DNA of 64,000 nucleotides from Mesorhizobium terrae (lineage in GTDB: Bacteria; Pseudomonadota; Alphaproteobacteria; Rhizobiales; Rhizobiaceae): the NCBI RefSeq assembly GCF_008727715.1, contig NZ_CP044218.1, forward strand, positions 434,001 to 498,000, given 5' to 3'. Numbering within the stretch: position 1 is the stretch's first letter; each line of letters opens with the position of its first letter. Positions 51,915-60,928 of the stretch are shown here, one piece after another. The position numbers were made by a program, and so were the translations under genes. A model generated the notes under the pieces. That model saw nothing but the letters and a program-made list of their open reading frames with translations, searched no databases and was not told the DNA's origin.

Positions 51915-52832
51915 CTAGTTTTCGTTATTCAGATACCGAATCTTACTTCTCATCACATCTAGAAACAGATCCACCTTGCGGGATCTGTGACGCTTCTGCG
52001 GAAAGACCGCATAGATGCCGCCATCGGGCAGCGCCCATTCGGGTAGAACCCGCAACAAGCGTCCCGCGGTGACGTCTTCGGCAACCTGGTAGTCCGGGAG
52101 AACGGCAAGGCCACCGCCCGCCATGACAGCGGCGCGTACGGCGCTTGTCGTCGATGCCGACAGGCGATGATCGAACCGGATTTTTTGAACCTTCCCGTCG
52201 GGATCGGTGAAGGACCAGTTTTCCGCGCGTTCGAGAATGGACAGTTCGACGAACGGCCAGTCCATCAGGTTTTGCGGCCTCTGGATGCGGGCGAGGCGAT
52301 CGGACCAGGACGGTGGTGCGACCAGCCATTGCGCGAAGGAGCCAAGCAATGTCGCGGTATAGCTGCTGTCGCGCGGCCAGCCCAGGCGGATGGCGACATC
52401 GATGCCTTCGCCAACAAGATCGAGGACCCGATCCGAGGCGATCAGATCAACCTTCAAACCGGGAAACTGGTTGACCAACGAAACCAGCACCGGCGTCACG
52501 ACGGTTGCCCCGAAATCCACTGAAGTCGTCACGCGCAGCAGCCCGCGAATGTCGAGGTTTTCGCGATCAAGAGCGGCGACCGCATCGTCCACCTGGCGCA
52601 GTATCGCCGTACAAGCTTCGAAGAATTGCCGCCCGGCGACGGTCAATCCCAGATTGCGGGGATTGCGCAGCAAGAGCGCCGCGCCGACTTCGGCCTCGAG
52701 CCGCGACAGATGCGTGCTGATCACGGATTTGGCCAAACCGGTGCGCCTTGCCGCCTCCGACAGAGACCCTGCCTCGATCACCGCAACGAAAATCGAGAGG
52801 CGGTTGAGATTGATGTTGCGCAGATCAGCCAT
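51915..52832 (-). CDS. LysR-family transcriptional regulator
   Basis: A 305-residue LysR protein: helix-turn-helix LSIFVAVIEAGSLSEAARRTGLAKSVISTHLSRLEAEVGAALLLRNPRNLGLT (about 11-63), a linker helix and the substrate-binding domain (LRVTTSVDFGATVVTPVLVSLVNQFPGLKVDLIASDRVLDLVGEGIDVAIRLG). It belongs to the subgroup that often regulates a divergent gene. The divergent NTF2-like/aminotransferase pair is its natural target, and an 11-bp inverted repeat lies immediately before its start codon. It ends 30 bp from the convergent lacI gene. Confidence 0.94.
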   Translation of the reverse strand: MADLRNINLNRLSIFVAVIEAGSLSEAARRTGLAKSVISTHLSRLEAEVGAALLLRNPRNLGLTVAGRQFFEACTAILRQVDDAVAALDRENLDIRGLLRVTTSVDFGATVVTPVLVSLVNQFPGLKVDLIASDRVLDLVGEGIDVAIRLGWPRDSSYTATLLGSFAQWLVAPPSWSDRLARIQRPQNLMDWPFVELSILERAENWSFTDPDGKVQKIRFDHRLSASTTSAVRAAVMAGGGLAVLPDYQVAEDVTAGRLLRVLPEWALPDGGIYAVFPQKRHRSRKVDLFLDVMRSKIRYLNNEN

Positions 52833-52846
52833 CGTTCGCTTTGGTA

Positions 52847-52903
52847 GAACAATATGTATAAGCCGTCACGGCTTTTGTCTCCAAAGAACCGGACATATTG
52901 TTC
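52847..52903. promoter_or_regulatory. 11-bp perfect inverted repeat in LysR-type divergent promoter
   Basis: GAACAATATGT (52847-52857) and its exact complement ACATATTGTTC (52893-52903), centres 46 bp apart. A second small palindrome AGCCGTCACGGCT (52861-52873) is nested between them. Position directly before the LysR start and upstream of the divergent genes fits LysR recognition and activation sites. Confidence 0.55.
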
Positions 52904-53074
52904 GATCACAGACAGTCCATTGAGGCGGAGAGATCGGCCCCGAGGCCGACGGCATGTCGATGCGCAGTGTGAACGGCAACGGCATGATGCCGGCTCAATC
53001 CGGGCTCTCGCTCAAGGGAACACGACACCCGTCGATGCCCTGCGATGGCCATCGCCAACATGATTGGAGCAACC

Positions 53075-53434
53075 GTGCAAAACACTTCCCCGAGCGCCGT
53101 ATTGCAGGCCTATGTCGACGGATCGCGGGACCTGGACTGCACCAAGCTGGTCAAATGTTTCCATCCCAAGGCGATCATGACCGGCATTCTGGTCGATAAG
53201 CCGATTGCGGGGACACCGGAACTCTATCTGGCCGACATCGACAGGATGGCCTCGCAAGGCGTGTCCAATGAGGGCTACGAGGCTCGCATCGAGAGCCTGA
53301 TCGTCAAAGGCTCGGTCGCCAGTGCCACTGTCATCATGTCCGGGCTGGCGGGCCTGAACTTCAACGACTTCATGCACCTTGTCGAAGAAGACGGCCATTG
53401 GAGCATCATCTCCAAACTCTTCACCACCGTTTGA
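53075..53434 (+). CDS. NTF2-like / SnoaL-type small protein
   Basis: About 119 residues from GTG 53075. It resembles the cystatin-like NTF2 fold of putative lumazine-binding/SnoaL-like proteins: SAVLQAYVDGSRDLDCTKLVKCFHPKAIMTGILVDKP at the N-terminus and a terminal beta pair VEEDGHWSIISKLFTTV. The GTG has GGAG five bases upstream; in-frame ATGs at 53045 and 53060 lack ribosome-binding sites and are alternatives. It precedes the class III aminotransferase by about 80 bp and is divergent from LysR. No catalytic residues can be assigned, so the role is unknown. Confidence 0.8.
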   Translation: MQNTSPSAVLQAYVDGSRDLDCTKLVKCFHPKAIMTGILVDKPIAGTPELYLADIDRMASQGVSNEGYEARIESLIVKGSVASATVIMSGLAGLNFNDFMHLVEEDGHWSIISKLFTTV

Positions 53435-53512
53435 CCCGCCGGTCGTGGCAAGCGCGGCAGCATGCCTGTCGACCGGCCAACAGCGCGGTTTTCACTATCT
53501 CAGGAAGCAGAC

Positions 53513-54859
53513 ATGACCTCCACGAACGGCGCCGCGACGGATTGGGCAAAGCGAGACGCCCGCGTCGTCCAACATCCGCATGGCAATCCACAAGATCCCG
53601 AACGCCTGGTTCTGGTTCGGGGCAAGGGATCGACGCTTTGGGATGCGGAAGGGCGGGAATATATCGATGCCCACGCCGGTGCGTGGCTGACGCAAGTCGG
53701 ACACGGACGAGAGGAATTGGCGAAAGTGGCAGCCGAGCAGATGTCGACGCTCGCCCATTTCACCATCATGGCCGATTTCGCCAACACTCCGACGATCGAA
53801 TTCTGCGAAAGGCTTGTCGAGCGCGCGCCCAGGAACATCGCGAAAGTCCGTCTGATGAGCAGCGGCTCGGAAGCCGACGACGAGGCGTTGCAGCTTGTGC
53901 GGCTCTATCATCACCGGCGCGGCCAGCCGCAACGAACCAAGGTGCTGGTGCTGCGCGGCTCGTTCCACGGCCGCACCTATGGCGGGGCCGAGCTTGCAGG
54001 AGGGCGGCCGGGAATCGGTGATGTTCCCGACAATGCAATCACGCTGACGCCGCCATGGCCGTATCACACCGAGCTTTTCGGCGGCGAGAACCTGACCGAT
54101 TTCTGCGTGCGCGAACTTGAAGAGACGATTGCGCGGGTGGGCGCCAAGAACATCGCGGCCATGTTCGGCGAACTGGTGATGGGACCGGCGGGGATGATCC
54201 CCGCCCCAGACGACTATTGGCCACGCATGGTCTCGGTGCTGAAGGCGCACGGCATCCTGTTTGTCGCGGACGAGGTGGTGACCGGTTTTGGTCGCGCCGG
54301 CGCCTGGTACAGCTCGCTCGACTACAATCTGGCGCCCGATATCATCGTTCTCGCCAAGGGTATCGCCAGCGGCTACATGCCACTCGGAGCGCTGTTGCTT
54401 GACGCAAATGTCGCCGATGTCCTCGACGGCGCCGGTGGCGGCGGATCTTATGCGGGCCACCTTGTGGCGGCAGCAGTCGCCTCGGCCAATATCGATATCA
54501 TCGAGCGGGAGAACCCGCTCGAAGCGTCGAGAGAACGTGGTCGGCAGTTCCTCGACGAGCTTGGCGAGCTGATCAACCTGCCAGTTGTCGGCGACGTGCG
54601 CGGCCGCGGCCTGATGGTCGGCGTCGAACTGGTGTCCGACAAGGCGACCCGTGAGCCCCTGTTCGGACGCTTCCCCAGCCTGAGGAAAGACATCGACCGG
54701 TTCTTGCGCACGAAACATGGCGTCATCGTCGGCATTCACGGTGGAACGATTGCGCTGACACCGCCGCTGGTTATCACAGCACGGGAAGTAAGCCATGTCG
54801 TCGACGCAGTGGGAGATGCCCTGGCGAGGGTCAATATCCACACCGGCCGAATTGACTGA
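53513..54859 (+). CDS. Class III PLP-dependent aminotransferase
   Basis: A 448-residue omega-aminotransferase family protein: the N-terminal WDAEGREYIDAHAGAWLTQVGHGREEL, SSGSEADDEALQLVRLYH, GSFHGRTYGGAELAGG, FVADEVVTGFGRAGAWY and the Schiff-base Lys in IIVLAKGIASGYMPLGALLL (K282). ATG 53513 has AGGA about nine bases upstream; 53462 is an in-frame alternative. It moves an amino group between an omega-amine or amino acid and a keto acid; the substrate is not predictable. It ends before a strong terminator and is convergent with the cupin-like gene of the peptide-importer operon. Confidence 0.93.
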   Translation: MTSTNGAATDWAKRDARVVQHPHGNPQDPERLVLVRGKGSTLWDAEGREYIDAHAGAWLTQVGHGREELAKVAAEQMSTLAHFTIMADFANTPTIEFCERLVERAPRNIAKVRLMSSGSEADDEALQLVRLYHHRRGQPQRTKVLVLRGSFHGRTYGGAELAGGRPGIGDVPDNAITLTPPWPYHTELFGGENLTDFCVRELEETIARVGAKNIAAMFGELVMGPAGMIPAPDDYWPRMVSVLKAHGILFVADEVVTGFGRAGAWYSSLDYNLAPDIIVLAKGIASGYMPLGALLLDANVADVLDGAGGGGSYAGHLVAAAVASANIDIIERENPLEASRERGRQFLDELGELINLPVVGDVRGRGLMVGVELVSDKATREPLFGRFPSLRKDIDRFLRTKHGVIVGIHGGTIALTPPLVITAREVSHVVDAVGDALARVNIHTGRID

Positions 54860-54895
54860 GGCGCGACCGGAACTCACCTTCCCTTAAAATCGGAA

Positions 54896-54930
54896 GCCGC
54901 CGGCGGATAACCGCCGGCGGCTTTTCTTTT
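54896..54930 (+). terminator. Rho-independent terminator after the aminotransferase gene
   Basis: A perfect 11-bp GC stem GCCGCCGGCGG (54896-54906) and CCGCCGGCGGC (54911-54921) with an ATAA loop, followed by TTTTCTTTT (54922-54930). It begins 36 bp after the stop codon. With some A-richness on the other side it may also serve the convergent minus-strand operon. Confidence 0.9.
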
Positions 54931-54941
54931 GCGACCTTGCC

Positions 54942-55388
54942 TCAGACCTTCGCCTTGTAGGTCGGATCCAGAGACAGAGCGTGGAAGAGGAAGGGGCGCT
55001 TCACATAATGGAAGCCGAGCGGGCAGTGCCGGACACCGGCCGGGATATAGATCGAGCCCGATTTGTTGATGATGCGGCGCTCGCCCTCGATGTCGATGTA
55101 GAGTTCGGCACCAAGATCCTGTGGGTTGTCAGGATCGTTACCGGTCCAGATCAGGACTTCGTCATAATCGTGCACATGTTCGGAAACCCAGTGCAGGTGG
55201 CGGTCGAACGGCGTGATCCACACATGGGTCATGTGAATCTTCGAACCGGGCTGTACCAGCGTGCCGACCAATTCGAACCCACCTGTGTTCGGCGGATTTT
55301 CCAGGTCAGCCAGCGCGCCCTCGGCGGTAAAATCCACCTGCAGCAATGGCAGCGTGTCGTTGAGCAGACCGTCAAAATGGCTCGTCAT
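54942..55388 (-). CDS. Cupin-like protein of unknown function
   Basis: A 148-residue protein resembling small cupins: TLVQPGSKIHMTHVWITPFDRHLHWVSEHVHDYDEVLIWTGND has several His residues and a Glu arranged as in metal-binding cupin motif 1. SGSIYIPAGVRHCPLGFHYVKRPFLFHAL matches motif 2. ATG 55388 follows a GAGGAG site; the adjacent ATG 55391 is too close to it. It is the last gene downstream of the Opp-type ATPase gene and probably belongs to that operon. Function, perhaps an isomerase or dioxygenase on the imported compound, is a guess. Confidence 0.8.
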   Translation of the reverse strand: MTSHFDGLLNDTLPLLQVDFTAEGALADLENPPNTGGFELVGTLVQPGSKIHMTHVWITPFDRHLHWVSEHVHDYDEVLIWTGNDPDNPQDLGAELYIDIEGERRIINKSGSIYIPAGVRHCPLGFHYVKRPFLFHALSLDPTYKAKV

Positions 55389-55423
55389 CATCTTCTCCTC
55401 TTGATGAACGGAAGTTCTGGAAT

Positions 55424-57232
55424 TCACCGCGAACCGGTCGCGGACTGCCTCGGCGCGATAGCCGGCATGTCGAAACCGGTTGCGTCGGTGGGCAGTTGCA
55501 ACGTGTTGGCGAGCAACGATTGTGTGTAGGGATGGCTCGGAGCGCTGAGTACCGCGCGAGCCTCGCCCTGTTCGACGACCCGTCCGGCGCTGAGCACCGC
55601 GACCGTGTCCGCGATGTTGCGCACCACGGCGAGGTCATGCGTGACAAAGAGCATGCCGAGACCGTCGGCGAGCAGGCTGCGCAGCAATTCGATCACTGAG
55701 GCCTGCACCGAGACGTCGAGCGACGACGTCACCTCGTCGCACAGCAGCACGGCCGGCTTGGCGACCAGGGCGCGGGCGATGGCGACACGCTGGCGCTGGC
55801 CGCCGGACAGTTCAGCCGGATAGCGCGTGGCAAGGTCGGGCGAGATGCCCACTCTTTCAAGCGCCTCGGCGATGATGGCGTCGGAGCGGCCGCCGCCGGC
55901 TTCCGGCCTGTTGGCCAGCGCCGCAACCAGGCTGGCCCCGATCGTGCGTCGGGGATTGAGCGAGGCGTTGGGATTCTGGAAGATGTATTGCAGTCGCTGG
56001 CGAGCATTCTGATCGCGCTCACCGACAGTCAGCGGCATGGGCTTGCCGTCGAGGCTGAGTTGACCGGTGACGTTGTTGTGCAGTCCGATCAGGCATCGCG
56101 ACAAGGTCGACTTGCCGCTGCCCGACTCGCCTACCACCGCAAGGCATCGACCCGGCTCCACCTTGAGGCTGACGTCAAACAGGATCTGCCGATGGCCGTA
56201 GAAAGCATCGACGCCGTCTGCCTGCAGCACGGCCGGCGCGCTGGCCGCCGGCCTGTCGGAACGGTCGATGGCTTCCGAACGCGCCTCGAATACCCGGACC
56301 AATTCGGGACGCACGCAGCGCACGAGAGTGCCGCCCACCACCTCCAGCCTTGGCCGGGTGTTGCAGGCTTCGACAGTGTAATCGCAGCGGTCCGAGAAGA
56401 TGCAGCCACTCGGCGCTTCGCCGACCGCCGGCACGCGCCCGCGGATCGGCCGCAGCAGCTGCCGCGCCTGCAGCGAAGGCACGGCGTCGAGCAAAGCACG
56501 CGTATAGGGATGGCGCGGCTTCGCCAGAACCTCCTGCATGCGGCCCTGTTCGACGACCTGGCCACCATACATTACCGTCACATGGTCGGCGACATTGGCA
56601 ATCACCGCGAGGTCATGGCTGACATAGATCGCGGTCAGATTATCCGAGACGCAGAGCTGGCGGATCAGATCCAGCACCTTGGCGCGGGTCGAGACATCGA
56701 GCCCGGTCGTCGGCTCGTCGAGAATGATCAGCTTGGGCTTCGCGATCACCGCCATGGCGATTGCGATGCGCTGTTGCTGCCCGCCAGAAAGCTGGCGCGG
56801 ACGGCGATGCAGGAAGGCCTCGTCGTCAGGCAAGCCGACCTTGCGCAGGATTTCGCGCGCGCGGGCGATTTTCTCTGCCTTGCTGCCGGCGAGCCCCTCG
56901 GTCAGCAAGGTGCCAAGCGACAGCATCGGGTTCAGGGCGGCACCGGGGTCCTGAGCGACATAGGCCACAACTTCGCGCCGTGCTTTCCGCAGACCGGCCG
57001 TATCAAGTTCGAGCATGTCGGTGCCGGCCACGCGAACCGCGCCGCCCGCGATCCGCACACCGCGCCGCGCATAGGCAAGCAGCGCCAGCGCCAGCGTCGA
57101 CTTGCCCGATCCGGACTCGCCGACAATGCCCATCACCTCGCCCTTATCGAGGCTCAGCGAGACATCCTCGATGATTGGGGCGCCGTCCGCGCGTTCGACG
57201 GTGAGCCCCGTGGCCTTCAACACCGTCATCAT
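55424..57232 (-). CDS. Oligopeptide/dipeptide-type ABC transporter ATPase, fused DppD-DppF
   Basis: A 602-residue protein with two complete ATPase domains. The first has Walker A GESGSGKST (38-46), signature LSGGQQQRIAIAMAV and DEPTTGLDV. Between the domains lies the Opp C-terminal extension (GRVPAVGEAPSGCIFSDRCDYTVEACNTRPRLE), whose Cys residues resemble the iron-sulfur-type cluster of Opp/Dpp ATPases. The second domain has Walker A GESGSGKSTLSRCLIG, signature LSGGQRQRVAIARAL and DEVTSSLDV. The ATG overlaps the permease stop. It powers the importer formed by the next three genes upstream. Confidence 0.94.
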   Translation of the reverse strand: MMTVLKATGLTVERADGAPIIEDVSLSLDKGEVMGIVGESGSGKSTLALALLAYARRGVRIAGGAVRVAGTDMLELDTAGLRKARREVVAYVAQDPGAALNPMLSLGTLLTEGLAGSKAEKIARAREILRKVGLPDDEAFLHRRPRQLSGGQQQRIAIAMAVIAKPKLIILDEPTTGLDVSTRAKVLDLIRQLCVSDNLTAIYVSHDLAVIANVADHVTVMYGGQVVEQGRMQEVLAKPRHPYTRALLDAVPSLQARQLLRPIRGRVPAVGEAPSGCIFSDRCDYTVEACNTRPRLEVVGGTLVRCVRPELVRVFEARSEAIDRSDRPAASAPAVLQADGVDAFYGHRQILFDVSLKVEPGRCLAVVGESGSGKSTLSRCLIGLHNNVTGQLSLDGKPMPLTVGERDQNARQRLQYIFQNPNASLNPRRTIGASLVAALANRPEAGGGRSDAIIAEALERVGISPDLATRYPAELSGGQRQRVAIARALVAKPAVLLCDEVTSSLDVSVQASVIELLRSLLADGLGMLFVTHDLAVVRNIADTVAVLSAGRVVEQGEARAVLSAPSHPYTQSLLANTLQLPTDATGFDMPAIAPRQSATGSR

Positions 57233-58113
57233 GCCTTGCCTTCCGTCCGCGCCATCACGCGCGCCGCGCCTTCAGCGATCAGACCACCACCGATTGTGTA
57301 GAGGATGATCATCGCGATCGGCGCCAACACAGCAAAAGGCTGAGTGCCGAGGCCGGTGCCGTTTTCGCTCACCATCAGCCCCCAGTCGGCGGCCGGTGGC
57401 TGGATGCCGTAGCCGATGAAACTCATCGACGAGAGAATGCCGACCGACCAGCTCAATCGCAGGCCCAGTTCAACCAGCAGCGGGGAAGAGACATTGGGCA
57501 GAAGTTCGCGCAGGATGATGACCGGTCCGGGCGTGCCGACGGCCTTCGCCCACAGCACATATTCCCGGTCGAGAAGCGGCAGGGCCGCACCGCGGATCAC
57601 ACGGGCAACGCCCGGCATCAAGGTGAGAACGACAAGGCCGACCAGGAGAACAGGCCGCGGCCCGAACACCGAAACGCACAGCAGCGTCAGGAGAACGCCG
57701 GGGAAAGCGAGCAGGACATCAAGCGACCGCTTCAGGACGAGATCTGTCCAGCCGCGATAATAGGCGGTCACCAGGGCAATGGCAGCGCCGGTCACGACAC
57801 TGAGAAGGGCTGAAACCGGTGCCATCCAGGCGAGATAGACCCCGCCCGCAAGCACGCGGGACAGAACATCGCGTCCGAGATTATCGGTGCCCAGCCAGGC
57901 TACCGCCGATGGCGCGGCATAAGGTTTGCCCACGGGTGCGGCGGGATCATAGGGAGCCAGGAACGGGCCAATGACGACCAGCGCGGTCATGGCGACCAGC
58001 AGAATGACGCCCCAGCGAACTTGCGCGGACGCCCAAAGCCGCCACCAGCCACTGGCGGCGCGCGGGCGAACCCGCCGATGTGTCGTCAGGGTCATTTCTA
58101 CGCCGGTGCTCAC
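57229..58113 (-). CDS. Opp/Dpp-type ABC transporter permease (DppC-like)
   Basis: A 294-residue membrane protein with about six spans: the N-terminal OppC segment GVILLVAMTALVVIGPFLAPYDPAAP, WLGTDNLGRDVLSRVLAGG, and the EAA-loop region LDREYVLWAKAVGTPGPVIILRELLPN. The start is GTG at 58113, overlapping the upstream permease stop (GTGA); ATG 58095 is an alternative. It pairs with the DppB-like permease to form the pore of the importer. Confidence 0.93.
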   Translation of the reverse strand: MSTGVEMTLTTHRRVRPRAASGWWRLWASAQVRWGVILLVAMTALVVIGPFLAPYDPAAPVGKPYAAPSAVAWLGTDNLGRDVLSRVLAGGVYLAWMAPVSALLSVVTGAAIALVTAYYRGWTDLVLKRSLDVLLAFPGVLLTLLCVSVFGPRPVLLVGLVVLTLMPGVARVIRGAALPLLDREYVLWAKAVGTPGPVIILRELLPNVSSPLLVELGLRLSWSVGILSSMSFIGYGIQPPAADWGLMVSENGTGLGTQPFAVLAPIAMIILYTIGGGLIAEGAARVMARTEGKA

Positions 58114-59117
58114 GCCTTGGACCGCCCTTGCGCGCCCGAAGCCTCATCGCGTTGGGCAAGCGAGTCTGCGATGAGGTTGAAGATGAAATAGGCAGAGGCG
58201 ATCACCAGCACATTGGCCTGGATGACCGGCAGGTCGCGGTTGGTGACGGCATCGACAAGAGCGCTGCCGACACCGGGATAGGCGAACAGATATTCCACCA
58301 CGACCACTCCGCCGACAGTGAATGCCGCCACGAGGCTGGCCGCCGGGATGATCGGGGCCACCGCGTTCGGAAGAGCGTGCCGGAACAGGACCCGGCTCGG
58401 CGACAGGCCTTTCAGCTCGGCGGTCTGGATGTATTCGGTTGCCATCACGTCGATGACCGCCACCCGCACCAGCCGGGCGAGATACATCACGCCGGGGATG
58501 ATCACGGTCGTGGCCGGCAGCACCAGCGCGTCGGGATAGGAAAAAGGCGAGTCTCCCGGCGGGATGAACGAAACCGCCGGCAGCACATGCAGGACCGTCG
58601 TTGCGAAGAGCGCGACCAACACCGTCCCGGTGACGAAGTCGGGCACGGCATTGGCGACCATCGACATGCCGAGAAAGACCTTGTCGACGAGCCCGTCGCG
58701 AAACTGGGCGGCAATCACGCCGACAAGCAGGGAGAGCGGCAGCATGACCGCGAGCGCCACTCCGCTCAGCGTCGCGGAATTGCGAACCCCCAGCGCAAGC
58801 AGATCCGCCACCGGCTGCCCATTGGACAGCGAGGTTCCCCAGTCGCCATGCAAAATGCCGCCCAGCCAGGTGAGGTATTGCCACCACAGCGGCTGATCGA
58901 GACCAAGCTGGGCACGCAGCGAAACCAACTGCTCCTGCGTCGCGCTTTGGCCGAGGATCATGTTGGCGACATCGCCGGGCAAGGCCCTGGCCGCCAGGAA
59001 GATCAACAACGACACGGCGAGCAGGGTCAGCGTCCCTTGCAACAGCCTCACAAGGAACGGCTGCAGCCAGGCGAAGACTCCAATCGCCGCATTGTCATTG
59101 TGGTTATCGACCGTCAT
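58110..59117 (-). CDS. Opp/Dpp-type ABC transporter permease (DppB-like)
   Basis: A 335-residue membrane protein with about six spans. The DppB signature features are LLQGTLTLLAVSLLIFLAARALPGDVA at the N-terminus and YLTWLGGILHGDWGTSLSNGQPV. The EAA loop is VIDVMATEYIQTAELKGLSPSRVLFRHALPNAVAPII. It starts 28 bp after the binding-protein gene and overlaps the DppC-like gene (GTGA). Confidence 0.93.
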   Translation of the reverse strand: MTVDNHNDNAAIGVFAWLQPFLVRLLQGTLTLLAVSLLIFLAARALPGDVANMILGQSATQEQLVSLRAQLGLDQPLWWQYLTWLGGILHGDWGTSLSNGQPVADLLALGVRNSATLSGVALAVMLPLSLLVGVIAAQFRDGLVDKVFLGMSMVANAVPDFVTGTVLVALFATTVLHVLPAVSFIPPGDSPFSYPDALVLPATTVIIPGVMYLARLVRVAVIDVMATEYIQTAELKGLSPSRVLFRHALPNAVAPIIPAASLVAAFTVGGVVVVEYLFAYPGVGSALVDAVTNRDLPVIQANVLVIASAYFIFNLIADSLAQRDEASGAQGRSKA

Positions 59118-59145
59118 CGAACACCCTTCCTAGCGACAAGACTGG

Positions 59146-60642
59146 CTACTTGTTGACGGTGACGCCACCGAACTGGATCGCGGTGCGACCGTAGAGGTCG
59201 GGCGTCAGTCCGTTCACCGTATCGCGGTAGACAGTGATGTTTTCGGGATAGGCGGCGACGATGTGGCCGCTGCGCTTGTATTCGATCGCCTGCAACTGGG
59301 TGATCAGCTTGCATTGCTCCGCCAGATCGCCGGTGCTCTGCAGCTTCTTGGCGAGATCGTTGTATTCCGCATCGTTGAAATGCGTTGCGTTCTCACCCTG
59401 CTCCGGCAGCAGCGCTGCGAGCGTGGCCGTTTCATAAGGCCCGCTGGTCAGGCTGATCAGAAACGGCCATTCCCTCCAGCGGTTGAGGAAGGAAGCGGGA
59501 TCAAGCCGGCGAACCTTGATGGTGATGCCTGCTTGCGCGGCCTGCTGCGCGAAGAGTTGCGCCATTTCCATCATGCCGGCGAAGGCACCGTCGGTCACCA
59601 GTTCGAGCTTGAGGTTGCTTTTCCCGGCCTCGGCCAGCAATTGCTTTGCCTTGGCGATGTCCTGCACGCGTTGCGGCTCGGCTGGTGCTGGGCAGGCCGT
59701 GTTGTTGCCCAGATAGTCGTTGGCGATCATGCCAAAGCCACCGAACGCATTGTCGACGATCTGCTGGCGGTCGACCACCAGCTTGAGCGCTTCCAGAACC
59801 TTTTGGTCGTTGAATGGCGGTGTATCCACCCGCACGGCTATCATTGGATAGGTTGTCGTGCCGCTGACCACGGTTTTCAGCTTTGGGTCCTTGGTCAACG
59901 CCGGAACGTCCGTGTACGGCACTGAATAGGCAACGTCGATCTGTCCGCCGCGCAACGCATTGGTGACCGCCTGTTGGTCCCTGAACCCGATGATGCGGAG
60001 CTTGTCGAAGCCGGGCTTTTCGCCCCAATAATCGTCGAAACGGGTCAGGCGCGCTTCCTGGCCCGGGGTGAAGGAATCGAGCTTGAACGGGCCCGTGCCG
60101 ACCACCGATCCGTCGTCGGCAATGGCGCGCATCCTGAAATCATTGTCCGCGAAGGCATTGGCAAAAAGACCGAAGGGACGCTTGAGCGTGAATTCCATCG
60201 TCAGGTCGTCGACCTTGCGTATCTTGGCGGGATCGACGAAATCGATCTGGCTCGAGACGACGAAATTGTTCGCCGGGTCCATCATGTATTTGATGCTGGC
60301 GATCACGTCGGCGGCGGTGAACGGCTTACCGTCATGGCGCTTGACGTTCGGACGAAGTTTGACGGTCCAGGCGTCCAGGGTGGCGTTGGGTGTCATGGAC
60401 TCGGCGAGTTCCATCACCACCGCGCCCTTGGAATCATACGCCGTCAGCCCGTCATAAAGTTGGTTGTACAGCGAGCCGGCAGATGCCGAGCTGGTCGGCG
60501 TATAGGGCTGCACCATGTCCTTGCTGTTGCCGATGACGCCAAGCACCAGCTCTTGCGCACGCGCAAGAGTGTGGGTCGTCAGGGCCGTCGTGGCAGTCAG
60601 CAGAGCGACCGCGATAGCGCGGCTGAATTTCACCGGAACCAT
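59146..60642 (-). CDS. ABC transporter periplasmic binding protein, family 5 (peptide/nickel type)
   Basis: A 498-residue secreted solute-binding protein. It has a signal peptide (VKFSRAIAVALLTATTALTTHTLARA, cut near residue 29) and the family 5 pattern: YDGLTAYDSKG, WTVKLRPNVKRHDGKPFTAADVIASIKYMMDP, GTGPFKLDSFTPGQEARLTRFDDYWG, and the C-terminal SGHIVAAYPENITVYRDTVNGL. ATG 60642 has GGAGGAGA nine bases upstream; a frame from 60723 lacks conservation. It is the first structural gene of the importer, 286 bp after the AraC-type regulator. Ligands range over peptides, amino compounds and glycosides in this family, so the substrate is open. Confidence 0.93.
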   Translation of the reverse strand: MVPVKFSRAIAVALLTATTALTTHTLARAQELVLGVIGNSKDMVQPYTPTSSASAGSLYNQLYDGLTAYDSKGAVVMELAESMTPNATLDAWTVKLRPNVKRHDGKPFTAADVIASIKYMMDPANNFVVSSQIDFVDPAKIRKVDDLTMEFTLKRPFGLFANAFADNDFRMRAIADDGSVVGTGPFKLDSFTPGQEARLTRFDDYWGEKPGFDKLRIIGFRDQQAVTNALRGGQIDVAYSVPYTDVPALTKDPKLKTVVSGTTTYPMIAVRVDTPPFNDQKVLEALKLVVDRQQIVDNAFGGFGMIANDYLGNNTACPAPAEPQRVQDIAKAKQLLAEAGKSNLKLELVTDGAFAGMMEMAQLFAQQAAQAGITIKVRRLDPASFLNRWREWPFLISLTSGPYETATLAALLPEQGENATHFNDAEYNDLAKKLQSTGDLAEQCKLITQLQAIEYKRSGHIVAAYPENITVYRDTVNGLTPDLYGRTAIQFGGVTVNK

Positions 60643-60928
60643 ATGTTTCGTTCTCCTCCAGATGTGCGGTCCGCGCCCCTGCCCCGATCTTGGGACGGGT
60701 TCTTTTTGCAACCGCGTCGGCACAAACCAACACGTCCCGCCAAGACCTGTCTTGGAGCGAAACGAAACCCGGACGGACTTGAACGTAAAATTGAGGTGGA
60801 GGTTTTGGCCGAGCGAAGGCTCTCAGCGCTATCGTCCCTGGCTGCGGAGCCCCGGTCGAGAAATGCCTACTTATGCGGCTTCAGCAATGGCTCTCGATGT
60901 CGAAAAAGAGCACGGCGGAGGCCAGGAG

